NCBI GenBank assembly: GCA_020851565.1
Contig: JADZCN010000006.1
Coordinates: forward strand, 1 to 64,000
Origin: Acidobacteriota bacterium
GTDB lineage: Bacteria > Acidobacteriota > Vicinamibacteria > Vicinamibacterales > UBA2999
DNA: 64,000 bases
Direction: 5' to 3'
In this document: positions 1 to 8,366 of the stretch, in pieces
Layout: each line of letters begins with the position of its first letter
How positions within the stretch are numbered: position 1 is the first letter of the stretch
Position numbers and translations under genes: made by a program
The notes under the pieces: model-generated
What the model saw: the letters and a program-made list of their open reading frames with translations, nothing else
Database searches by the model: none
Told to the model about the DNA's origin: nothing

Positions 1-406
1 CCAGGTTCAGCAGCGCGGACCTGAGCTCCAGGACCCCCGCCACCACGGCCGCGACGAACTCCCGCTGCCGGATGCGATACATCGTCATGTCGATGTCGTT
101 GCGGCTGCGGGCGGTGTGCAGGCGGCCGGCCACGTCCTCGCCGGCGGCGTTCTTCACGAGGCGCTCGATGAAGAAGAACAGGTCCTCGTAGGTGCCGTCG
201 TAGCTGACCTCGCGGACGGTCTCGAGCGAGATGCCGTCGAGCGAGGCCCTGAGCACGCGGGCGTCCTCGCGGGTCACGATGCCGCACTCGGTGAGCATCA
301 CCAGGTGGGCGTAATGGATGGCCATGAGCGGCGTGAGCAGCAGCTCCTTGGCGTCTTCGAAGTTCTCGTTGAGGACGATGGTGACGTATTCGGGGGCGAA
401 GCGCAT
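1..406 (-). CDS. argH: Argininosuccinate lyase, N-terminal part
   Basis: These are the first 135 residues of an argininosuccinate lyase; the rest lies left of the window. Family enzymes act in the cytoplasm and split argininosuccinate into arginine and fumarate, the last step of arginine synthesis. The diagnostic block is at residues 94-104, GRLHTARSRND, matching the fumarase-superfamily HTGRSRND motif with Gly replaced by Ala. The ATG at 406 is preceded by GGGAG at 412-416, and a TATATA stretch at 422-428 could be the -10 box. It is divergent from the penicillin acylase. Assignment to ArgH rather than another superfamily member rests on this motif and the helical N-terminus only. Confidence 0.85.
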   Translation of the reverse strand, partial: MRFAPEYVTIVLNENFEDAKELLLTPLMAIHYAHLVMLTECGIVTREDARVLRASLDGISLETVREVSYDGTYEDLFFFIERLVKNAAGEDVAGRLHTARSRNDIDMTMYRIRQREFVAAVVAGVLELRSALLNL

Positions 407-430
407 TCGGGCTCCCAGCAGTATATAGTC

Positions 431-486
431 CGGGTGCGAACGGGTGCGAGCAGGTGCGGGCAGGTGCGAACGGGCGCGGGCGGGCT
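431..486. repeat. 10-bp tandem repeat (GGTGCGGGCA type)
   Basis: About five imperfect units of a 10-mer built on GGTGCG fill the divergent gap between argH and the acylase gene. Read on the minus strand the units are CGCACCTGCC and CGCACCCGTT, the same decamers that are found inside the oxidase gene at 12554-12690. Confidence 0.8.
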
Positions 487-540
487 TGCGGCACCGGAGC
501 TCGCGCGAGGTGATGCAGGCGAGAGAAGGTGGGGGGTGGC

Positions 541-3033
541 GTGGTGAACACGATCAAACGGCAGGTCGCACTGATGGGAGCGGTCGTGACGCTGGCGCTG
601 TCGGGGCCGACGGCCCTGGACGCACGATCGGCGGGCCAGTCGCCGGCCGCCTCGACGCTGGCGGTCGCCGGGCTCGAGCGTGCCGTCGAGATCCGGCGCG
701 ATCGGTGGGGCATCAACCACATCTACGCGCAGAGCGAAGCGGATCTCTTCTTCGCGCAAGGGTATGCCGCGGCCAGGGACCGGCTCTTCCAGTTCGAGCT
801 CTGGCGCCGCCAGGCCACCGGCACCGTGGCCGAGATCCTCGGGCGCCGGGAGCTGGCGCGCGACCGGGGGACGCGGCTCCACATGTTCCGCGGCAATCTG
901 GACGCCGAGCTCAACCACTACCACCCCCGCGGGAAGCTCATCATCGAGTCGTTCGTCCGCGGCGTGAACGCGTACATCGCCGAGACCGAGCGCACCCCGT
1001 CGCTGCTGCCGCTGGAGTTCAGGATGCTGGGCATCACGCCCGGTCGGTGGACGCCGGCCGTCGTCATCTCGCGGCACCAGAGCCTCACCGCGAACATCAC
1101 GGACGAAGTGCGCTCCATGCGCGCCCTGAAGACGATGACCCCCGAGGCGCTGCGCGAGCTGATGTACTTCCAGGGCGGCGAGCCGGTGTTCACACCGGAC
1201 GCCGCGCTGGATCCAAAGACCTTTCCCGACAACGTGCTGGAGCTCTACAGCGCCTTCCGCAATGCGGTCGAGTTCAAGCCAGAGGACGTGGCCGCCGAGT
1301 TCCGGGCTCCGTCACAGCGCGTCGCCGCCGTCTCGTCCGGCCCGACTCCCGACTCCCCACTCCCGACTCCCGACTCCTTCGTCGACCCCCGCGACATCGG
1401 CTCGAACAACTGGGTGGTCAGCGGCTCACGCACGCAGAGCACCTATCCGATCATGGCCAACGACCCGCACCGCGTCCAGGGTGCGCCGTCGCTCCGTTAC
1501 TGGGTGCACCTGGTCGGCCCCGGATGGAACGTGATTGGCGGCGGCGAGCCCGTGCTGCCCGGCATCTCCATCGGCCACAACGAGTACGGCGCGTGGGGCC
1601 TCACCATCTTCGGCAACGACAACGAGGACCTCTACGTCTACGACGTGAACCCGGCCAACCCGAACGAGTATCGCTACCAGGGCGGCTGGGAAGCGATGCG
1701 GGTCGTCGCGGACACCATCCCGGTGAAGGGCGAGAAGCCTGAAACCGTGGAACTGAAGTTCACGCGCCACGGACCCGTGATCTTCGAGGACCGGGCGAAC
1801 CGCAAGGCGTACGCCGTCCGCGCGGCGTGGATGGAACCGGGCTCGGCGCCGTACCTGGCCAGCCTCCGCATGAACCAGGCGCGCACATGGGAGGAGTTCC
1901 GCGAGGCGTGCGGCTACAGCCGCATGCCGGCCGAGAACATGGTGTGGGCCGATCGCACCGGCACGATCGGCTGGCAGGCGGCAGGCATCCAGCCGCTGCG
2001 CCGCAACTGGAGCGGCCTGCTGCCCGTGCCGGGCGACGGGCGCTACGAGTGGGACGGATACCTTCCGATCACGGCGCTGCCGCACGAGGTGAACCCGTCA
2101 CGCGGCTTCGTGGCGACGGCCAACCACTACCTGTTCCCGAACGACTACCCCTATCCAGAGGCCATGCACTACACGTGGGCCGACCCGTACCGCGCCTCGC
2201 GCATCACCGAGGTGCTGGGGTCGGGCCGTTTGTTCAGCGTGGCCGAGATGGCGCGGCTGCAGAACGACGACCTGTCGATTCCTGCGCGCGCGCTCGTGCC
2301 GCTGCTGAAGGATCTGTCGCTGTCGAACGCCGCGTCCGCGAAGGCCCGCGACCAGTTGATGGCATGGGACTTCGTGATGGACAAGAGCTCGGTGCCCGCG
2401 GGTATCCATGCGATGTGGCAACGGCGCCTGCTCGCCAACCTGCGGGAGCAGCTGGTCCCCGAGGGTGCGCGCGCCGTGCTCGGCCAGGGGGCCGTTTCGC
2501 TCAAGCGGGCCATCGACTGGCTGTACGCCCCGGACGGCCGCTTCGGCGCCGACCCCGTGGCGGCGCGCGACGCGCTGGTCGCCCGCAGCCTGGACGAGGC
2601 GGTGGCCGAGCTGACGAAGCGCTTCGGCGCCGACATGGCGAAGTGGCAGTGGGGCCAGGAGGGCTACCACCACGCCCTGATTCGCCACCCGCTGTCAGCC
2701 GCGGTGAACGACACGACACGCGCGAAGCTGAACGCCGGCCCGGCGCCGCGCGGCGGCGATGGCACCACGGTGAGTGCCACGGGCAGCGGCGACAACCAGA
2801 CCTCGGGCGGGTCGTTCAAGCTGATCGCCGACACCGAGGACTGGGACAACTCGATTGGACTCAACACGCCGGGCCAGTCCGGCGACCCGGACAACAAGTT
2901 CTACCGGAACCTGTTCGACCTGTGGGCGAAGGGCCGCTACTTCCCGGTGGCCTACTCGCGGAAGAAGGTGGAATCGGTGACCGACAGCGTCACCCAGCTC
3001 GCACCGGCGACGACGAGCACGCAGCAACGGTAG
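541..3033 (+). CDS. Penicillin acylase family protein (peptidase S45, Ntn hydrolase)
   Basis: A secreted amidase of the S45 family, which includes penicillin G acylases and quorum-quenching acyl-homoserine-lactone acylases; the substrate here is unknown. An N-terminal hydrophobic signal segment (about residues 8-25) is followed by the alpha-chain, a spacer, and the beta-chain that begins at the autocatalytic Ser288 in the motif GSNNWVVSG. The C-terminus keeps the family's GQSGDP and LWAKGRY blocks. I chose GTG 541 because AGAAGGTGG lies at 524-532; GTG 529 would also be open. A heptamer repeat at 1341-1377 is inserted in frame in the spacer just upstream of the catalytic Ser. Length, about 830 residues, is normal for the family. 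Confidence 0.9.
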   Translation: MVNTIKRQVALMGAVVTLALSGPTALDARSAGQSPAASTLAVAGLERAVEIRRDRWGINHIYAQSEADLFFAQGYAAARDRLFQFELWRRQATGTVAEILGRRELARDRGTRLHMFRGNLDAELNHYHPRGKLIIESFVRGVNAYIAETERTPSLLPLEFRMLGITPGRWTPAVVISRHQSLTANITDEVRSMRALKTMTPEALRELMYFQGGEPVFTPDAALDPKTFPDNVLELYSAFRNAVEFKPEDVAAEFRAPSQRVAAVSSGPTPDSPLPTPDSFVDPRDIGSNNWVVSGSRTQSTYPIMANDPHRVQGAPSLRYWVHLVGPGWNVIGGGEPVLPGISIGHNEYGAWGLTIFGNDNEDLYVYDVNPANPNEYRYQGGWEAMRVVADTIPVKGEKPETVELKFTRHGPVIFEDRANRKAYAVRAAWMEPGSAPYLASLRMNQARTWEEFREACGYSRMPAENMVWADRTGTIGWQAAGIQPLRRNWSGLLPVPGDGRYEWDGYLPITALPHEVNPSRGFVATANHYLFPNDYPYPEAMHYTWADPYRASRITEVLGSGRLFSVAEMARLQNDDLSIPARALVPLLKDLSLSNAASAKARDQLMAWDFVMDKSSVPAGIHAMWQRRLLANLREQLVPEGARAVLGQGAVSLKRAIDWLYAPDGRFGADPVAARDALVARSLDEAVAELTKRFGADMAKWQWGQEGYHHALIRHPLSAAVNDTTRAKLNAGPAPRGGDGTTVSATGSGDNQTSGGSFKLIADTEDWDNSIGLNTPGQSGDPDNKFYRNLFDLWAKGRYFPVAYSRKKVESVTDSVTQLAPATTSTQQR
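1341..1377. repeat. Heptamer repeat CCCGACT inside the acylase gene
   Basis: Five tandem copies of CCCGACT (one with a C for G) lie in the coding sequence and translate as a Pro/Thr/Asp/Ser-rich stretch (PTPDSPLPTPDS). The same heptamer occurs in an intergenic gap at 9188-9210. Confidence 0.9.
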
Positions 3034-3039
3034 GGGGCA

Positions 3040-3206
3040 CGCAGGTTCGGAGGTTCGGGGGTTTCGGGGGTTCGGAGGTCCTGGGGCCTCAAGTTCCCGG
3101 GTTCGGGCGTAGGGGTTCTTTGGCTCGCACGGCCACAGCGCCGTGCCACCAGACTGCAGAACCCCCGAACCCCCGAACCTCAGAACCCCAGAACCCCAGA
3201 ACCCGT
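3040..3206. repeat. Paired inverted arrays of GTTCGGGG-type octamers
   Basis: The gap between the acylase and DinB genes holds an array of GGTTCGGA/GGTTCGGGG units (about 3042-3080) and, 75 bases on, an array of AACCCCCG/AACCCCAG units (about 3159-3206). The second is the reverse complement of the first, so the two could pair into a large stem between the convergent genes. Confidence 0.8.
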
Positions 3207-3233
3207 CGTCTTCGTCCTCTCGCGACGCGCGGG

Positions 3234-3824
3234 TCAGCCGCCGAGGACGCCGGGCTCCCAGGAGGGCTGCACCGTCGCGCCCCACAGCTCGCGGACGCCG
3301 TAGCGCTCGTGCAGGATCATCAGGTGGTGCTGGCTGTGCCCCGCGAGGATCCAGCAGAGGGCGCGGGCACTGACCGCCTTGTTGTTCGCCAGCGCCGACC
3401 GGCCGAGCGCGGCCTCGTCCAGCGAGTAGACGAGCGCGAGCGTCGCCTCTCGCACCGCCAGCAGCTCGTGCACGATGTCCTTGATGGATCGCTGGTGGTA
3501 CGGCGCCGTCGCGGCCCACTGGTTCTCGTCGAAGCCGGCCAGCGGCGTGGTGTCGGCCCGCGCGATGCGCAGCAGGCGGTATCCGAACACGCGCTCGGCG
3601 TCCGCGATGTGCCCGAGCACCTCCTTCACGCTCCACTTGCCTTCGTCGTAGCGGAACGAGGCCTTCGCGTCGTTCAGCACCTCGAAACGCCTGATGTCCG
3701 CGCGCTGCGCCTCGAGCGCCGCCAGCGGCCCGCTCGCGGGGACCTTGTTGATGTAGCCGGCGTAGAAGATCGCGAACTCGTCCGGACCGGGCAGGGTGAT
3801 CGGGGGGGCAGGCCTGTGGCTCAT
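3234..3824 (-). CDS. DinB-family protein
   Basis: A 196-residue DinB/YfiT-like four-helix protein. Family members bind a divalent metal through three histidines, and some act as thiol-S-transferases; the true activity here is unknown. The metal ligands are probably the His in GHIADAERVF and the two in GHSQHHLMIL near the C-terminus. I prefer the ATG at 3824: a start further upstream at 3860 would run into the ArsA-type gene, whose stop is at 3835. It is the last gene of an operon with the ATPase and the small CC-tailed protein. Confidence 0.8.
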   Translation of the reverse strand: MSHRPAPPITLPGPDEFAIFYAGYINKVPASGPLAALEAQRADIRRFEVLNDAKASFRYDEGKWSVKEVLGHIADAERVFGYRLLRIARADTTPLAGFDENQWAATAPYHQRSIKDIVHELLAVREATLALVYSLDEAALGRSALANNKAVSARALCWILAGHSQHHLMILHERYGVRELWGATVQPSWEPGVLGG

Positions 3825-3834
3825 GAAGAGGACT

Positions 3835-4761
3835 TTATCCGGGGAACAGGGCGGCCGCAATGGTCCCGAGGGCCTCGAGGCCGTGCACGTCGCGCGGGAG
3901 CTGCGGCACGCGCAGGATGGGCACGCCGGTGAAGCGCCGGTCGATTTCCTCCAGGTAGACGCGCTCCTGCGCCTGCCGGGCCACCAGGAACGGATCGGAA
4001 CTGGTGGGAGGCAGCACGCGGTTCACCACCAGCGCCCCTACGCGCACGCCAGCCTCGTCCAGCTGCGCCAGCGCGCGCGCGGTTTCCTCGATGGGCAGCC
4101 GCTCGGCGACGAGCACCAGCACGAACGCGGTCACGCGCGGGCTCACGAGCCGCGCGCGGAACTCACGCAGGCGCTCGAGCCGCTCGGCGAGCGACAGCAT
4201 GATGGGATCGTTCCTGTCGTCCTGCTCCACGCCCAGCATCGCACGCCTCGAACGCGACAGCGCGCGGATCCACGCCTCCATCAGCTCGGGCATGCGGATG
4301 AGCCGCAGCGTGTGGCCCGTGGGCGCCGTATCGAAGACCAGCAGGTCGAACCGCTCGTCCTCCCCCCGGATGAGCGATCCGATGCGGTCGAAGAGTGCCA
4401 CTTCCTCCGCCGCCGGCATGCTGGCCGCCAGGTCGATCTGCCGGTTCGCCTCCTTGAGGATCTGGTGCCCGAACAGCGCCTTGATGCGGTCCTTCACCTC
4501 GGCGACGTACCGGGCCGACTCGCGCCCGGCGTCGATCTCGAGCGCGTGCAGGTTCGGCGCGACCTCGACGATGTCGGGGCCGATCGGGCGGGCGAAGATG
4601 TCGGCCGTGTTGTGCGCGGGATCGGTGGACACCAGCAGCACGCGCCGTCCCGCACGGCTCGCGGCCAGCGCGGTGGCGGAAGCGCTCGTGGTCTTCCCCA
4701 CGCCGCCCTTGCCGCCGAAGAACAGGACCTTCCGATCGAGAAGGCGCACCCGATCGTCCAT
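3835..4761 (-). CDS. ArsA/GET3-family ATPase
   Basis: A cytoplasmic P-loop ATPase of the ArsA/GET3 family with 308 residues, a single-domain form rather than the duplicated arsenite-pump form. The deviant Walker A motif GGKGGVGKTT is near residue 16, STDPAHN (switch I region) near residue 45, and FDTAPTGHTLRL (switch II) near residue 145. No arsB, arsC or arsR is nearby, so an arsenite-pump role is not supported; a membrane-protein-targeting or unknown role is as likely. Its start overlaps the stop of the upstream small gene as TGATG, so the two are translationally coupled. Confidence 0.85.
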   Translation of the reverse strand: MDDRVRLLDRKVLFFGGKGGVGKTTSASATALAASRAGRRVLLVSTDPAHNTADIFARPIGPDIVEVAPNLHALEIDAGRESARYVAEVKDRIKALFGHQILKEANRQIDLAASMPAAEEVALFDRIGSLIRGEDERFDLLVFDTAPTGHTLRLIRMPELMEAWIRALSRSRRAMLGVEQDDRNDPIMLSLAERLERLREFRARLVSPRVTAFVLVLVAERLPIEETARALAQLDEAGVRVGALVVNRVLPPTSSDPFLVARQAQERVYLEEIDRRFTGVPILRVPQLPRDVHGLEALGTIAAALFPG

Positions 4762-5015
4762 CAGCAGCAGGGCAGGGTGCCGAGCGGCGACCGGTCCATG
4801 CCCATCCGCCGGTGCCAGAGGTGGAACTGCTCCAGCAGGTAGGGATAGATGTCGAGCATGTAGAGCGTGGCCGGGTTCGGCAGTCCGACGACTTCCATGT
4901 AGCAGAGGAGCAGGAACAGGTCGTTCAGCTCGTTGGCCTGCTTCCGCAGCTCGCGCTCGTAGTGGCTGTAGGCGATGCCGTGCACGAAGTCGCGGATGTT
5001 CTTGCCGAGGGGCAC
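4761..5015 (-). CDS. Small Cys-Cys-tailed protein (cory-CC-star-like)
   Basis: An 84-residue protein ending in Pro-Cys-Cys directly before the stop. It contains aromatic-rich helices (YSHYERELRKQANEL, YPYLLEQFHLWHRRMG) and no signal peptide. I recognise it as resembling the small family annotated as cory-CC-star, which ends in CC and travels with ArsA-type ATPases; function is unknown. TGATG overlap with the ATPase gene indicates a coupled two-gene unit. The terminal cysteines could bind metal or be modified, but that is inference. Confidence 0.65.
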   Translation of the reverse strand: MPLGKNIRDFVHGIAYSHYERELRKQANELNDLFLLLCYMEVVGLPNPATLYMLDIYPYLLEQFHLWHRRMGMDRSPLGTLPCC

Positions 5016-5033
5016 GAGGGGATCATAGACCGG

Positions 5034-5095
5034 GAGCAGGGGTCAGGGATCAGGGGATCAGGGGGATCAGGGGTCAGGAGGGGTCAGGGAGGATT
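5034..5095. repeat. GGGATCA/GGGGTCA heptamer-octamer repeat
   Basis: A run of imperfect GGGATCAG and GGGGTCAGG units upstream of the CC-tailed gene. It is the reverse complement of the CCCTGAT array at 5594-5700, so the four-helix bundle gene lies between two inverted arrays of one family. Confidence 0.8.
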
Positions 5096-5212
5096 GCAGA
5101 AACAGCCACGGTGCTGGTTGGTCGGCGCAGCAGATACTGCGAACCTCGAGGCACGATCCCATTGGTTTGCGTGGGATTCTTGAATGGCACGGGCCGTGCG
5201 TGTTGTTGGAGC

Positions 5213-5599
5213 ATGCCCATACACTCGTCCCGTGACCGAGTGGTCTGGCAGAAAGGGGTCGTCCTGGCTACCGATGTCTACCGTCTCGCACGAGAATTCG
5301 AGCGTCGGGACCGCACGCTCGCAGAACAGCTCCAGCGGGCAGCGGTCTCAATCCCGTCGAACGTCGCCGAAGGCTGGGCCCGTGGCCCTGGTCGGTCCTA
5401 CCGCTTCCATCTTCGCGTGGCACTCGGCAGCGAGGCCGAACTCCAGACCCAGCTGGAAATCGCGCTGAGGGCTGGTGTCATCGCCCCACCGACCGGCAAC
5501 GGCCTGCTGGCGCAGGCCTCCGAGGTCGGCCGTATGCTGCACCGCCTCGCCTCAGCCGTGAGCAAGGCCAACGCCCCTGGCAAGGGCAGCCGCCCCTGA
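5213..5599 (+). CDS. Four-helix bundle protein (S23 / TIGR02436-like)
   Basis: A 128-residue protein of the four-helix bundle family first seen in 23S rRNA intervening sequences. Typical features are visible: an early VVWQKGVVLATDVYRLAREF helix, then LAEQLQRAAVSIPSNVAEG, and a later helix rich in Leu/Ala/Glu. There is no rRNA gene here, so this is one of the many free-standing copies; its role is unknown, perhaps RNA or protein binding. The ATG at 5213 is the only start that gives the usual N-terminus, but the GGAG in front is only one base away. The stop codon TGA is the first unit of the repeat array that follows. Confidence 0.8.
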   Translation: MPIHSSRDRVVWQKGVVLATDVYRLAREFERRDRTLAEQLQRAAVSIPSNVAEGWARGPGRSYRFHLRVALGSEAELQTQLEIALRAGVIAPPTGNGLLAQASEVGRMLHRLASAVSKANAPGKGSRP

Positions 5600-5700
5600 C
5601 CCCTGATCCCCTGCTCCCTGCTCCCTGCTCCCAGATCCCTGATCCCAGATCCCTGATCCCTGATCCCTGATCCCTGATCCCTGATCCCTGATCCCTGATC
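5594..5700. repeat. CCCTGAT heptamer array filling a convergent gap
   Basis: About seven perfect tandem CCCTGAT units (5651-5700) preceded by degenerate copies (CCCTGCT, CCCAGAT). The array fills the whole space between two convergent genes: the left gene's stop codon is within it and the right gene's stop starts at its last base. Confidence 0.95.
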
Positions 5701-8270
5701 TACATGTTGACCCAGTAAGTGAACTTGACCAGGAACACGTTGCGCGACGGCGAGCTGAACAGGCCGCCGAAGTCGCGGTTGAACTGAAAGCTCCCGTAGT
5801 CGCTGAGCCTCTCGTTGCGCCCCTGCTGCCAGACCAGGAAGAGCTGCGAGCCCGGCTTGTACTCCCATCGCAGTACGTTCGTGGTCCGGAACGAGCGGAT
5901 GTTGAAGTCGGCCGAGCCCGTGTAGTCGTAGGGCTGGTAGCGGTCCGGGTACTCCGCGGCGCGGCCGTTCACCAGCTCGCGGAACCTCGAGTAGTCGCCA
6001 GCCGAGACGAACGGCTCCGCGTAGGTCTGCAGTGAGAGGTTCGGCGTCACCGTGTAGTTGAACCGGAGGGTCATCGCCACGGTCTTCTGATCGATGCGCC
6101 CGAACACGTAGTGCGTTGTCCCGTCATCGGCCTCGACGTTCTCAACCCACTGCGCGTCGTCCTTGTTGATCTCGTAGCGGAGACCCGCCGAGAGCGAGAT
6201 GGCGGAGGACGGCCGCAGGTTGATCCACGGGTTCACGTTGCGTCGCGCCGTGCCCTGGCCATCCGCCTCGTAGTAGCCGTTGTAGCTGAACGAGAGCGCC
6301 TTCCGGTTGTCGGTGTTGGCGTAGAACCAGACGCTGCGACTGGCGTTGGCGAGCACGCCCGGCCCGCCGCGGGTGATGCGATCGCGGAACGGCGCGCTGT
6401 TGAGGTTGACGCCCACGCCGAAGTTGTACTGGTTGACGAACGTCCAGTGCGTGTTGATGTTCCCGCCCGAGAACAGGCGGTCCCCGCCGAAGTTCCAGCC
6501 GGCCCACTGGTTGAAGTTGATGTTCCAGTTGCGCACGTAGCGCCCGGGGACGAAGTCGCGGTACTGGAACCAGTTGTTGATGGTGCGCTCGTCGGCGCGG
6601 CGCTGGAAGCCCAGGTCATTGCTGTCGAACCCGGGACTCTTGTACCCGAGGAACGTGTTGAACCTCGTGCGGTCGCCGGCAATCTTTCCGAACGACACCG
6701 ACCCGGCGTGGCCGCTCAGCGTGGTGGCCAGCGGATCCACCTCGGTGTAGCCGGCGTCGGGGCGCTGATATGAGTGCACGGCGTTGCGCTGCAGCCGCTC
6801 GATGGCCTCGGGGCTGCCGCGCAGGTGGCTCCCCGCCCAGAACCCGGAGACGCTGTACGTCCGGGACAGGCGCCAGTCGTAGTCCACGCCACCGGCATAC
6901 GCGTTGTCCGTCAGGAAGCTCACGTCGTCGGTGACTTGCCGGTTGGTGGACGTGAACATGAAGCCCAGCGCCGACTGGTTGGCGTACTCGCGGCGGACGC
7001 GGGCGACGCTGTACGAGGTCAGCGGCTCGACACTCTGCAGGCGGCGGTCGACGCCGCCGGGGCCGGCAATCACCGCGTCCTCGCGCACCGTCACGGCGTT
7101 CAGCCCGCCCACCGAGAAGCTCCCGATCCGGCCGGTCAACTTGGCGGCACCGAGGATGGTGGCGGTATCGGGGGACGTCGAGAATTCGCTGTCGCCGGCG
7201 TCGGGCGAGCCCTGTGGCGCGCGGCCGATGCGCCGCGAGTAGAAGAGGCCCGTGCAGTTCCCGTCGTTGCAGTCCATGTTGAAACGGAACGTGCCGGACC
7301 CCTCGACGAAGAAGGGCCGCCGCTCCGGGAAGAACGCCTCGAACGCGTCGAGGTTCACCACCGCCGGATCGGCTTCCACCTGGCCGAAGTCGGGATTCAC
7401 CGTGGCGGTGAGGGTGAGGCCGGGCGTCACTGCGTACTTCAGATCCAATCCCAGCGCTCCGCCCGGGTCGGGCGACTTCGCCAGCGTGTTGCCCGCATCC
7501 ACCGTGTGCGTGTCCAGCTTGCCCACCGTGTACGGCATCAGCTCGAGCCGCTGAGGCGAGCCGCCCAACCGGATGCCCTGCAGTTCGCCGAACTGCGAGA
7601 CGAATCCGTTGGCGTTGCGCGAGAGTAGCGGCCAGGTCGAGATCTCGTTCAGCCGGCCCACCTCGCGCACGATGGCAAAACCCACGGGCCCGCCCTCGGT
7701 CCCGTTGAAGCGGAGCTGCGAGAAGGGAATGCGGAACTCGGCACGCCACCCTTCGCTGTCCCGCGCCACCTGCACGTCCCACACGGCGTCCCAGCTGTCG
7801 TCGCTCGGCCCGTCGTTGTAGTAATAGCGATCGCGCTTGACGCCCACGGGATTGACGGCGAACTCGTACGCCGAGCGCCGGTCCAGGTACGAGTCCACGA
7901 TCACCTTCACCCAGTCGGACGGCGAGTGCTGATCGCGGCGCGTCAGGATGCCGACGATGCGGTCGGGCTCGGAGTCGAAGGCGCGAATGGCGACGTAGAG
8001 CGCCGAGCCGTCGAAGGCGACGCGCGCCTCGGTGGCGTGGCTGGGCGCCTGGCCCTCAGCCGGTTCGCGCTGGACGAAATCGGTGATGCGGCCCGCCCGC
8101 TCCCAGGTGCCCTCGTCCATCCGTCCGTCGATGACGATGGGCTCACCCTCGGCAACAGGGACCGCGGCAGCGCTGGCCGCGGCCCTGGCGTCACTTCGGG
8201 CACTGAGAGGCACCCACGCGGCGGTGATCAGCACCGCCATCGGGAGCCATGCCCGAAGGACCATGCGCAT
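5700..8270 (-). CDS. DUF5916 outer-membrane barrel protein with CBM9-like domain
   Basis: A large secreted protein, about 856 residues. After a signal peptide (residues 1-35) comes a family 9 carbohydrate-binding-like domain (IDGRMDEGTWERA, then DSYLDRRSAYEFAVNP), then a DUF5916 region rich in alternating beta strands, with the family block AFFPERRPFFVEGSGTF and YSRRIGR. The last residues (FLVKFTYWVNM) look like an outer-membrane beta-barrel end with a terminal aromatic. Family function is unknown; outer-membrane glycan handling is inference. Two ATGs lie at 8270 and 8264; AGGGG at 8272-8277 fits the second better in spacing. Confidence 0.85.
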   Translation of the reverse strand: MRMVLRAWLPMAVLITAAWVPLSARSDARAAASAAAVPVAEGEPIVIDGRMDEGTWERAGRITDFVQREPAEGQAPSHATEARVAFDGSALYVAIRAFDSEPDRIVGILTRRDQHSPSDWVKVIVDSYLDRRSAYEFAVNPVGVKRDRYYYNDGPSDDSWDAVWDVQVARDSEGWRAEFRIPFSQLRFNGTEGGPVGFAIVREVGRLNEISTWPLLSRNANGFVSQFGELQGIRLGGSPQRLELMPYTVGKLDTHTVDAGNTLAKSPDPGGALGLDLKYAVTPGLTLTATVNPDFGQVEADPAVVNLDAFEAFFPERRPFFVEGSGTFRFNMDCNDGNCTGLFYSRRIGRAPQGSPDAGDSEFSTSPDTATILGAAKLTGRIGSFSVGGLNAVTVREDAVIAGPGGVDRRLQSVEPLTSYSVARVRREYANQSALGFMFTSTNRQVTDDVSFLTDNAYAGGVDYDWRLSRTYSVSGFWAGSHLRGSPEAIERLQRNAVHSYQRPDAGYTEVDPLATTLSGHAGSVSFGKIAGDRTRFNTFLGYKSPGFDSNDLGFQRRADERTINNWFQYRDFVPGRYVRNWNINFNQWAGWNFGGDRLFSGGNINTHWTFVNQYNFGVGVNLNSAPFRDRITRGGPGVLANASRSVWFYANTDNRKALSFSYNGYYEADGQGTARRNVNPWINLRPSSAISLSAGLRYEINKDDAQWVENVEADDGTTHYVFGRIDQKTVAMTLRFNYTVTPNLSLQTYAEPFVSAGDYSRFRELVNGRAAEYPDRYQPYDYTGSADFNIRSFRTTNVLRWEYKPGSQLFLVWQQGRNERLSDYGSFQFNRDFGGLFSSPSRNVFLVKFTYWVNM

Positions 8271-8366
8271 GTCCCCTGTAGACGGATTGGTCCCAGGAAT
8301 AGTTGGCGCAAGGCCGAACGGCACCGAGCCGCATTCTGATGTCTGTTTCACGATATATTTCGAAAA

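Noticed and set aside
1827-3932. Long open frames overlapping the acylase on the same and opposite strands
   Set aside because: They are GC-driven shadow frames with Arg/Pro/Gly-rich translations and no domain; the acylase frame has clear motifs.
3835-4761. Arsenite efflux pump ATPase
   Set aside because: The protein is a single-domain form and there is no arsB, arsD, arsR or arsC in the window.
5213-5599. rRNA intervening sequence protein marking a nearby 23S gene
   Set aside because: No rRNA sequence is found around it; free-standing members of this family are common.
5594-5700. Possible CRISPR array
   Set aside because: Units are 7 bases in direct tandem without unique spacers, and no cas gene is present.
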